A model generated the notes under the pieces. The model worked only from the letters and a program-made list of their open reading frames with translations. It ran no database searches and had not been told where the DNA came from. Below, one piece after another: positions 7,392 to 13,443 of a DNA stretch of 16,889 nucleotides (its first letter is position 1; every line of letters begins with the position of its first letter). The stretch is taken from contig JAWODU010000107.1 of NCBI GenBank assembly GCA_046483125.1, positions 1-16,889 of the forward strand, in the 5' to 3' direction. The position numbers and the translations under genes were made by a program. Source of the DNA: JAWODU01 sp046483125. Its GTDB lineage: Bacteria; Verrucomicrobiota; Kiritimatiellia; UBA8416; JAWODU01.

Positions 7392-9050
7392 TCACCTTGA
7401 TGCTTCGGCCGGATGGGAGCCGCCGCCCGGTTTTCGGTTCAAGCCGGTATCAGTATTCAGGCTTCCCGTACGATAACCCTCGATATCAAGAGCAACATAA
7501 CTGAAACCCGCTTTCTTCGCGAGTTTAACGATTTGCTCCTCTAAATCCATTTCCAGGAAACGCTTGATCTCCTCCTTGCCGACTTCAATTCTGGCAATGT
7601 CGCCATGGTGCCGGACCCGAAACTGACGGAACCCCATCTCCCGCAGGCGGTCTTCTACAGCCCCGACAGCGGCCAGTTTGTCTTTCGTAATCCTGGTTCC
7701 GTAGGGAAACCTTGACGCGAGGCAGGCGAACGCGGCTTTCCCGGCCGTGGGCAGTTTCATTCGTTTCGACAATTCTCGTATCTCAGCCTTACTCAGACCC
7801 GCATCAAGAAGCGGACTGATCACGCCGTGTTGTGCGGCAGCCTTGCGGCCGGGACGATAATCGTTACTGTCATCCGCATTCGTTCCGTCGGCAATGATGC
7901 TGATGCCATGCTTTGCGGCAACTTTCCTGACCACCGTGAACAGTTCGTCCTTGCACAAGTAGCATCTGTTGGGCGGGTTCTCCGCGAAACCCGGCACATC
8001 GAGCTCATCGGAGGCCACGGTCTGATGCCGGATTCCTATTCCTCCGGCAAGCTTCCTCGCCTCGACCTGTTCATGAGCAGGGTAGAGAGGAGACAGTGCC
8101 GTTACTGCCAGGGCCCTGTCGCCGAGTATATCATGCGCGACTGCGGCCAGAAATGTGCTGTCGACGCCTCCGGAAAAAGCTATAACAATGCCACGTGTCG
8201 TGCGGACAATTGCACGGAGTTCCGAGAGCTTCCTGTCGAGCATGTCCTTATCATTTTGGAGCGGAGGTTGAACTGTCCCGGAACCGCACAGAATACAATT
8301 CGGATTCCGTTTCGTCTTCACTTTTCGAAAAGTCATGGCAAGGGCATTATATACAAGCAGGTTGTCTGCAAGCAGTTGACCCGTTCCGGTAAAGAACTTA
8401 ACAGTCTCAGTAGCCTGAATGGATCCGATAACAGCCGGGATAACACCGAGGGGTCCCCGGGGAGCTGAGTCGACCAGGGGAGGGGGAGCGTCGAAAATGC
8501 ATCGGTAGCAGGATGTTTTACCCGGAAGGACGGTGATCGTCTGCCCCATATACTCAAAGATACCGGCATGGGAATAGGGCTTGCGCACAGCGTGGGATGC
8601 GTCCGCGATCAGGAACTTGGCTGTCAAATTGTCGGTAGCATCGACGATGAAATCGTAGGACTTGATTAATGCCCTGGCATTGTGCGCTGTAAGACGCTCT
8701 TTATGTCGCTCGATGTTGACTCCTGGATTGAGTTTGGCGAGTTTTGATGCGGAGACGTCGACCTTGTCGAGCCCGACATCGTCAGTCGTGTACAGGATTT
8801 GACGCTGAAGATTGTGGAGCTCAACGCTGTCGCCGTCTACCAGTCCGATCGTTCCGATTCCGGCAGCCGTCAGATACAGGGACACAGGACAGCCCAGGCC
8901 CCCGACGCCGACAACAAGCACACGTGCGGAACGGAGTCTCATCTGCCCTTTTTCCCCGATGCCCGGCAATGCAGTCTGACGCAAATATCTCTGGGCCTCT
9001 TCTGTCGAAAGGGGTACCCCCATAACGGTATTAATGGATTTGCGCTTCAT
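7392..9050 (-). CDS. Fusion protein: HesA/MoeB/ThiF-type E1 domain + LarE-like PP-loop sulfurtransferase
   Basis: A 552-residue two-enzyme fusion. Residues about 14-265 are an E1-like adenylyltransferase, which activates the C-terminal Gly-Gly of ubiquitin-like sulfur carriers. Visible are the ATP loop GVGGLG (48-53), Arg83 in NLQRQ, DATDN (137-141) and two zinc CxxC pairs (Cys181/184, Cys252/255). The conserved cysteine that precedes the GV(L/I) segment in ThiF is absent here (APRGPLGVIP, 196-205). Residues about 268-532 match LarE, an ATP-pyrophosphatase that donates sulfur: SGGVDS (293-298), NRCYLCK (Cys363, Cys366), NDYRPGRKA, and ACLASRFPYGTRIT (Cys443). The three cysteines fit the Fe-S type of LarE. 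It heads the leftward operon, with nifU 16 bp downstream. ATG 9050 lacks a strong ribosome site; ATG 9023 (residue 10) is an alternative. Likely targets are ThiS or a small thiolated metabolite; this is inference. Confidence 0.87.
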   Translation of the reverse strand: MKRKSINTVMGVPLSTEEAQRYLRQTALPGIGEKGQMRLRSARVLVVGVGGLGCPVSLYLTAAGIGTIGLVDGDSVELHNLQRQILYTTDDVGLDKVDVSASKLAKLNPGVNIERHKERLTAHNARALIKSYDFIVDATDNLTAKFLIADASHAVRKPYSHAGIFEYMGQTITVLPGKTSCYRCIFDAPPPLVDSAPRGPLGVIPAVIGSIQATETVKFFTGTGQLLADNLLVYNALAMTFRKVKTKRNPNCILCGSGTVQPPLQNDKDMLDRKLSELRAIVRTTRGIVIAFSGGVDSTFLAAVAHDILGDRALAVTALSPLYPAHEQVEARKLAGGIGIRHQTVASDELDVPGFAENPPNRCYLCKDELFTVVRKVAAKHGISIIADGTNADDSNDYRPGRKAAAQHGVISPLLDAGLSKAEIRELSKRMKLPTAGKAAFACLASRFPYGTRITKDKLAAVGAVEDRLREMGFRQFRVRHHGDIARIEVGKEEIKRFLEMDLEEQIVKLAKKAGFSYVALDIEGYRTGSLNTDTGLNRKPGGGSHPAEASR

Positions 9051-9063
9051 TGTCTTGTTTCAA

Positions 9064-9077
9064 TTCAAGTCCTTGAA
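9064..9077. promoter_or_regulatory. Perfect 14-bp palindrome in the leader of the leftward operon
   Basis: TTCAAG-TC-CTTGAA lies 13 bp upstream of the fusion-gene start codon and inside its 5' leader. It could be a small RNA hairpin near the start or a second operator. There is no run of T, so it is not a terminator. Confidence 0.4.
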
Positions 9078-9162
9078 TCACGAGTGTTTGAGCGGGCAGT
9101 CGCATCAGTCCCTGCACTTTGCCGGGTTTCTGAATTTTCCTGCTATTGCCTATTTCACGGGA

Positions 9163-9192
9163 ACATTATCCGAGTACTCTGATCATGTCAAT
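9163..9192 (-). promoter_or_regulatory. Leftward sigma70-type promoter P1 of the fusion-nifUS-cysK-efflux operon
   Basis: On the minus strand TTGACA (9192-9187) is followed after exactly 17 bases by TAATGT (9168-9163): a perfect -35 box and a four-of-six -10 box. Transcription would start near 9156, about 105 nt before the ATG at 9050. The spacer is filled by the palindrome ATCAGAGTACTCGGAT, so a bound repressor would block RNA polymerase. The whole block is repeated 121 bp upstream. Confidence 0.75.
9168..9183. promoter_or_regulatory. Putative Rrf2-regulator operator, copy 1
   Basis: ATCCGAGTACTCTGAT is an inverted repeat whose 8-bp arms match at seven of eight positions. It sits between the -35 and -10 boxes of P1. 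It belongs to a 33-bp direct repeat (9163-9195 and 9284-9316, 31 of 33 identical) in the intergenic region beside the Rrf2-family gene, so that regulator is the natural candidate to bind it. Binding itself is inferred. Confidence 0.65.
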
Positions 9193-9259
9193 CAGAATGA
9201 TAGGAAAAAGAGACGCTTCTGTCATGAATAAGGGTGTGAATCGACCAGATAATTAGTAT

Positions 9260-9288
9260 TTGCACTGGAAACAGGTATTGTGTACATT
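9260..9288 (+). promoter_or_regulatory. Candidate rightward promoter for the Rrf2-metY-mnmA-nadA-thiSGH operon
   Basis: TTGCAC (9260-9265), 17 bases, then TACATT (9283-9288). Operator copy 2 starts at 9289, directly after the -10 box, covering the expected start point. That fits autorepression by the Rrf2 protein. The boxes are weaker than those of the leftward promoters. Confidence 0.45.
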
Positions 9289-9313
9289 ATCCGAGTAGTC
9301 TGATTATGTCAAT
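9284..9313 (-). promoter_or_regulatory. Second leftward promoter P2, a duplicate of P1
   Basis: Minus-strand TTGACA (9313-9308), a 17-bp spacer and TAATGT (9289-9284), the same three elements as P1. Only two bases of the 33-bp block differ, one in the palindrome and one in the spacer. It would give a longer leader for the leftward operon. It overlaps the 5' end of the Rrf2 transcript. Confidence 0.6.
9289..9304. promoter_or_regulatory. Putative Rrf2-regulator operator, copy 2
   Basis: ATCCGAGTAGTCTGAT, the counterpart of the palindrome at 9168-9183, with one change that lowers its symmetry to six of eight. It lies inside leftward promoter P2 and just after the candidate rightward -10 box, so one bound dimer could shut both directions. 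Confidence 0.6.
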
Positions 9314-9344
9314 CAGGTATACGAGAAAAGGAAATAACGTTATT

Positions 9345-9773
9345 ATGATCAATGTCTCGACTAAGGGGCGGTATGCGGTGCGGATTATGGTTAACCTTGC
9401 GCGGGTGCCGGGCGGGGAGGCGAAAAGCGCGCGGATTATAGGGGAAGAAGAAGGCATCTCCGCGGACTATGTTGAACAGCTTCTGGTAAAACTGAGGGGA
9501 TTGGGTTTTGTAAAAAGCCGCAGGGGGAAACGGGGTGGAGCAATGCTCGCCGGTCCGGCCGATCGTATCCGTGTCGCCGATTTACTCGCAGTCATTGAGG
9601 GAGAGGTATGCCTTGCGCCCTGTATCACGGGGGCATGCGAACGGGAAGGGCGATGTCCTGCGCGGAAGCTATGGCAGGAAGCGAACGATGCGATTGAACG
9701 TGTCTTTGAAAGCGCAAGTATCGCTGATCTTGCACAAGGGAAAGGAACTGAGACGTTAAGTTTCCAAATCTGA
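9345..9773 (+). CDS. Rrf2/IscR-family transcription regulator, probably Fe-S sensing
   Basis: A 142-residue winged-helix regulator. The N-terminus VSTKGRYAVRIMVNLA and the recognition region ISADYVEQLLVKLRGLGFVKSRRGKRGG (about 38-65) are typical of IscR, RirA and CymR. Cysteines 89, 93, 98 and 104 cluster where IscR holds its [2Fe-2S] ligands (92, 98, 104), so a cluster is plausible, unlike in CymR. The frame is open from ATG 9306, but that start lies beside the operator with no ribosome site. I chose ATG 9345 because it gives the family N-terminus and has AAGGAA 12 bases ahead. It is first in the rightward operon, next to two palindromic operators. It probably controls both operons and itself in response to Fe-S or cysteine status; the exact signal is unknown. 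Confidence 0.92.
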   Translation: MINVSTKGRYAVRIMVNLARVPGGEAKSARIIGEEEGISADYVEQLLVKLRGLGFVKSRRGKRGGAMLAGPADRIRVADLLAVIEGEVCLAPCITGACEREGRCPARKLWQEANDAIERVFESASIADLAQGKGTETLSFQI

Positions 9774-9796
9774 GAATCACACGAGAAACATCCATG

Positions 9797-9812
9797 ACGA
9801 CAGTTATGTCGT
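9797..9812 (+). other. Small hairpin between the Rrf2 gene and metY
   Basis: ACGACA-GTTA-TGTCGT is a perfect six-base stem with a four-base loop, just before the AAAGGAG ribosome site of metY. There is no T-run after it. It may be a processing or translation-tuning hairpin, or chance. Confidence 0.35.
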
Positions 9813-9827
9813 ACGAAAGGAGTTGTT

Positions 9828-11129
9828 ATGCTATTCGAAAGAAGAAATCCCGAAACCCTGTCTCTTCACGCCGGCCAAGTCCCCGACCAGACAACGGGTG
9901 CGCGTGCCGTGCCTATCTACCAGACCACCAGCTACGTCTTCAATGACACCGAACACGCGGCGAATCTCTTTGCGCTCAAGGAGTTCGGGAATATCTACAC
10001 GCGACTGATGAACCCTACGTCCGACGTGGTTGAAAAGCGTATTGCCGCCCTGGAAGGCGGGACCGGCGGGCTGTTGACTTCCAGCGGAATGGCGGCCATA
10101 TTTTTAGCCATCCACACCATCGCCGAAGCAGGCGACCATATTGTCAGTTCCGCCTCGCTCTACGGCGGCACGGAAACGTGTTTCCGGTACACCCTCCCGA
10201 AGATCGGTATCGACGTGACATTTGCGGACGAGCCGACGCCGGACAGAATCAAGGCGGCGATCAGGGAGAACACCAGGGCAGTCTATCTTGAGACGATCGG
10301 TAATCCCAAGGGCGATGTGCCGGACCTGAAGGCCATTGCGGACGTTGCGCACTCAGCCGGCATTCCTGTGATAGTGGACAACACCTTTGCTCCGATTCTC
10401 TGCCGTCCGATCGAGCACGGGGCGGACATCGTGGTGCATTCATGCACGAAATGGATCGGGGGTCACGGCACATCCATCGGCGGAGTCATTGTAGATAGCG
10501 GGAAATTCGACTGGTCGCAGGGACGTTTTCCGGGATTCACCACGCCCGACGAAAGCTACCACGGCCTCATTTACTGGGACGCGCTGAAGGACGTTCCGGA
10601 CATGGGCAACGTAGCTTTTATTATCAAGGCCCGTGTACAGGGAATGCGGAACATCGGTTTGTGCCCCAGTCCCTTCAATGCCTTTCTGTTTCTACAGGGG
10701 CTGGAAACCCTTCCACTGCGCATCCGCCAGCAATGTGCAAATGCTCTCGATTTGGCCAGGTGGCTGAAGGATCAGGAAACAGTGGAATGGGTGAACTACA
10801 CGGGACTGCCCGGTCACCCGTATCATGCTATTGCCGGCAAATACCTCAGCGGCGGATATGGCGCGGTTCTCGGATTCGGGATAAAGGGCGGGTGTCAGGC
10901 GGGCCGGAAATTCATCGACAGTGTGAAACTGGCCAGTCACCTGGCAAATGTAGGCGATGCGAAGACCCTGGTCCTGCATCCTGCCTCAACGAGCCATCAG
11001 CAGATGTCGGAAGAAGCGCAACGCGCCGCCGGCGTCACGCCGGAATTCGTGCGGGTGGCTGTGGGGCTGGAGAACGTTGAAGATGTGAAGGCTGATTTTG
11101 CCCGGGCGTTGTCCGCAAGTCAGCAATAG
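9828..11129 (+). CDS. metY: O-acetylhomoserine sulfhydrylase (MetY)
   Basis: A 433-residue Cys/Met-metabolism PLP enzyme. It catalyses homocysteine synthesis from O-acetylhomoserine and sulfide (or a protein thiocarboxylate in some bacteria). The cofactor lysine is Lys208 in VHSCTKWIGGHGT. YTRLMNPT (57-64), the SSGMAA loop and VDNTFAPILCRP around 183-193 are present. The full length of about 430 residues and the C-terminal SHQQMSEEAQRAAGV segment distinguish MetY from the shorter MetB, MetC and MetZ enzymes. A strong AAAGGAG site lies six bases before the ATG. The gene sits 54 bp after the Rrf2 regulator, which places methionine synthesis under the same control as Fe-S assembly. A methionine gamma-lyase activity cannot be fully excluded by sequence, but the length and C-terminus favour MetY. 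Confidence 0.92.
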   Translation: MLFERRNPETLSLHAGQVPDQTTGARAVPIYQTTSYVFNDTEHAANLFALKEFGNIYTRLMNPTSDVVEKRIAALEGGTGGLLTSSGMAAIFLAIHTIAEAGDHIVSSASLYGGTETCFRYTLPKIGIDVTFADEPTPDRIKAAIRENTRAVYLETIGNPKGDVPDLKAIADVAHSAGIPVIVDNTFAPILCRPIEHGADIVVHSCTKWIGGHGTSIGGVIVDSGKFDWSQGRFPGFTTPDESYHGLIYWDALKDVPDMGNVAFIIKARVQGMRNIGLCPSPFNAFLFLQGLETLPLRIRQQCANALDLARWLKDQETVEWVNYTGLPGHPYHAIAGKYLSGGYGAVLGFGIKGGCQAGRKFIDSVKLASHLANVGDAKTLVLHPASTSHQQMSEEAQRAAGVTPEFVRVAVGLENVEDVKADFARALSASQQ

Positions 11130-11174
11130 CGCCAATGCCGTCAGCCTGTGCTGTAGGCGTGAGGAGAGAAGACT

Positions 11175-12239
11175 GTGGCGGAGGCCCGGACACGAAAGAT
11201 CGCGGTAGGCATGAGTGGCGGCGTGGACAGCTCTGTGGCCGCGGCTCTGCTTGTGGGCCAGGGCTGTGAAGTGATCGGACTGACCGCACATATGTGGAAG
11301 GAAGGATCACGCTGTTGTTCAGAGGAAGACGTGCGCAGGGCCCGCAGGGTATGCAGGGTCCTTGGTATCCCGCACTACGTGCTTAACGCCTCGGAAATGT
11401 TCCGCGAGTACGTGGTCGATCCTTTTGTGGCGGAATACGCTGAGGGGCGGACCCCGTCGCCCTGTGTTAACTGCAATAAGAAGATCAAGTTCGGCTTCCT
11501 TCTGACAAGGGCTGTGCAATTCGGGTGTGCCGGGCTTGCCACGGGCCACTACGCACGGATACATCCGGAGAACGGCTCACACCGGCTTCTCAAGGCCCGG
11601 GATCCCCTGCGGGATCAGTCGTATTTCCTGCATCGTTTGAACCAGAGGCAACTCCAGCACACTACGTTCCCTCTGGGCAGCATGTTGAAGCAGGACGATG
11701 TTGTCACGTACGCGCAGAGCCGTGGCCTTCCTCTTGCCCAACGTGAGGAAAGCCGCGACTTGTGCTTTGTGCCCGACGGACAGTACGGCCGCTTCGTGGA
11801 GAAGATGCGTCCGGAAGTTCCACGGTCCGGTCCTGTCGTGGCAACCGACGGACAACGACTGGGTACTCACGCCGGCATACACAACTATACGGTAGGCCAA
11901 AGACGGGGGCTCGGGGTATTTGCCCAAACGCCGAGATATGTCGTGCGCATCGCGGCTTCAGACAATACGGTGGAAGTAGGCTCTCGTGATGAGGCCCTCT
12001 GCACGACCTGCATGCTGAGGAATGTCCACTGGACAAAAGGCATCGCGCCTGATCTGTCCCGGACTTACAAAGTCCGGGTACGCTATATGCATCAGGAAGA
12101 GACCGCTGTCCTTCGCCCGCATGGCGAGGATTCACTCCATGTTGAATTCTCCTCCCCCCAGTTTGCTGTCACTCCGGGTCAGGCGGGGGTGATCTATGAC
12201 GGTGACGAGGTTATGGGCGGGGGATGGATCCAGGTGTGA
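11175..12239 (+). CDS. mnmA: tRNA-uridine 2-sulfurtransferase MnmA
   Basis: A 354-residue enzyme that makes 2-thiouridine at position 34 of Lys, Glu and Gln tRNAs. The PP-loop SGGVDSS lies at 14-20. The catalytic cysteines are Cys100 in CVNCN and Cys197 in SRDLCF, equivalent to E. coli Cys102 and Cys199. An extra Cys97 makes a CxxC, so the protein has the three-cysteine pattern seen in Fe-S-dependent tRNA thiolases. GHYAR, DQSYFLHRL, HNYTVGQRRGLG and the C-terminal SPQFAVTPGQAGVIY stretch complete the family match. The start is GTG at 11175 with AGGAG ahead; no closer ATG fits. It is 45 bp after metY and 20 bp before nadA. No TusA-E relay genes are present, so direct sulfur transfer from NifS is likely. 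Confidence 0.95.
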   Translation: MAEARTRKIAVGMSGGVDSSVAAALLVGQGCEVIGLTAHMWKEGSRCCSEEDVRRARRVCRVLGIPHYVLNASEMFREYVVDPFVAEYAEGRTPSPCVNCNKKIKFGFLLTRAVQFGCAGLATGHYARIHPENGSHRLLKARDPLRDQSYFLHRLNQRQLQHTTFPLGSMLKQDDVVTYAQSRGLPLAQREESRDLCFVPDGQYGRFVEKMRPEVPRSGPVVATDGQRLGTHAGIHNYTVGQRRGLGVFAQTPRYVVRIAASDNTVEVGSRDEALCTTCMLRNVHWTKGIAPDLSRTYKVRVRYMHQEETAVLRPHGEDSLHVEFSSPQFAVTPGQAGVIYDGDEVMGGGWIQV

Positions 12240-12259
12240 GGTCTGATAACGAGGCAGAA

Positions 12260-13171
12260 ATGTCCGAATCGCTGACAGAAAAGGTCGTTCGACTGAAACA
12301 GGTACGGAATGCCGTTATCCTGGCACATAATTACCAGCTTCCGGAAGTGCAGGATATCGCCGACTTCGCGGGCGACTCGCTTGGATTGAGCCGGCAGGCG
12401 GCAAAGACGGAGGCGGAAGTAATCGTATTCTGCGGCGTAGATTTCATGGCCGAAACAGCAGCGATTCTGTCTCCAGAGAAGAAGGTATTGATGCCGGACC
12501 TTAATGCGGGATGTCCGATGGCCGACATGATCACGGCCGAGGATCTGCGGCGTATGAAGACCGAACATCCGGGTGCCAGAGTTGTGTGCTACGTAAACAG
12601 CACGGCCGATGTGAAAGCGGAAAGCGATGTATGCTGTACCTCTGCCAATGCGGTCAGGGTGGTGGAGTCGTTCGATAAGACAGAAGAGATTATCTTTGTT
12701 CCGGACAAGTACCTGGGGGCGTATGTACAGGAAGAAACCGGGCGCAAACTCCTGCTCTGGCCCGGTTATTGCCCTACTCATGTCCGCATCATGCCCAAAC
12801 ACATTGAACGGTTGAAATCCTCGCATCCCCATGCGGTGACCATGGTGCACCCGGAATGTACGCCGGATGTGAGGCGTATGGCGGACCAGGTCCTTTCCAC
12901 CGGCGGCATGTGCAGATTCGCCGCATCATCACAGGCCGGGGAATTTATCGTCGGCACCGAAACAGGAATTATCCACAGGCTGAGAAAAGAGAATCCCGGC
13001 AGGCATTTCTATCCTGCCGCGGAATCAGCGGTCTGTCCGAACATGAAGCGCACAACTCTCGAAAAGGTCCTCTGGTCTCTTCAGGATATGCGGCACGTCG
13101 TGACCGTGCAGGAGAAGACGGCGGTGCGGGCAAGATGCGCCATCGAAAGAATGCTGGAGATTACGGGATGA
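12260..13171 (+). CDS. nadA: Quinolinate synthase A
   Basis: A 303-residue [4Fe-4S] enzyme that condenses iminoaspartate with dihydroxyacetone phosphate to quinolinate, the NAD precursor. The likely cluster ligands are Cys85 (LNAGCPMAD), Cys171 (WPGYCPTH) and Cys259 (SAVCPNMKRTT), with the spacing of the short archaeal and Thermotoga-type NadA. AHNYQ, ADFAGDSL, HPEC and TGGM motifs are present. I chose ATG 12260, which has GAGG six bases ahead. An in-frame ATG at 12224 would overlap mnmA and add 12 residues absent from relatives. Its stop overlaps the thiS start (ATGA). NadB and NadC are not in the window, so nadA is probably here because it is an oxygen-sensitive Fe-S client of NifUS. Confidence 0.95.
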   Translation: MSESLTEKVVRLKQVRNAVILAHNYQLPEVQDIADFAGDSLGLSRQAAKTEAEVIVFCGVDFMAETAAILSPEKKVLMPDLNAGCPMADMITAEDLRRMKTEHPGARVVCYVNSTADVKAESDVCCTSANAVRVVESFDKTEEIIFVPDKYLGAYVQEETGRKLLLWPGYCPTHVRIMPKHIERLKSSHPHAVTMVHPECTPDVRRMADQVLSTGGMCRFAASSQAGEFIVGTETGIIHRLRKENPGRHFYPAAESAVCPNMKRTTLEKVLWSLQDMRHVVTVQEKTAVRARCAIERMLEITG

Positions 13172-13389
13172 GCGCCGAGCCTGAAGATTTCCATGTCCTG
13201 CTGAACGGCTCACGGCATGAGCATCATGGCGACCGAACGATTCGCTCGCTGCTTGGCGAAATGAGCGCAATTCCTGAGCGGGTCGCGATTGTCCTGAACG
13301 AAAATGTAATCCGTCGCACAGACTGGGATGCGGTCAGAATCAGTGCCGGCGATCGGGTGGAAGTTTTGACTTTTGCAGGAGGAGGGTGA
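13168..13389 (+). CDS. thiS: Sulfur carrier protein ThiS
   Basis: A 73-residue beta-grasp protein ending in FAGGG. The terminal glycine is adenylated by an E1 enzyme and converted to the thiocarboxylate that feeds the thiazole of thiamine. VLLNG near the N-terminus, VAIVLNENVI (about 40-49) and the GDRVEVLTFAGGG tail are typical; it is slightly longer than most ThiS (about 66). The start ATG overlaps the nadA stop by ATGA at 13168-13171. The open frame extends upstream inside nadA, but that part is a shadow. No thiF lies next to it; the E1 domain encoded at 7392-9050 is the only adenylating partner in the window. Confidence 0.9.
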   Translation: MSAEPEDFHVLLNGSRHEHHGDRTIRSLLGEMSAIPERVAIVLNENVIRRTDWDAVRISAGDRVEVLTFAGGG

Positions 13390-13394
13390 AAGAA

Positions 13395-13429
13395 GGTGGT
13401 GGGTGGTAGGTGGTAGGTGGTAGGTGGTA
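13395..13429. repeat. Heptanucleotide array (GGTGGTA) between thiS and thiG
   Basis: Five 7-bp units, the first ending in G instead of A. It begins five bases after the thiS stop and ends 15 bases before the thiG ATG, inside the operon. The unit is the same, and on the same strand relative to the preceding gene, as the array following the permease at 1657-1705. Confidence 0.92.
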
Positions 13430-13443
13430 GGGATGGAGATGGA

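Noticed and set aside
9306..9344. Earlier start for the Rrf2 regulator
   Set aside because: It begins within the 33-bp promoter repeat and lacks a ribosome site; the family N-terminus begins at 9345.
9774..9827. SAM riboswitch or T-box before metY
   Set aside because: Only 54 bases are available and no matching conserved core is visible; just a small hairpin is seen.
12856..13167. Upstream part of the open frame that ends in thiS
   Set aside because: It overlaps nadA in another frame; only the last 73 codons match ThiS, and the ATG at 13168 overlaps the nadA stop.
13390..13443. TPP riboswitch before thiG
   Set aside because: The gap is filled by the heptamer array and has no CUGAGA-type core or P1 pairing.
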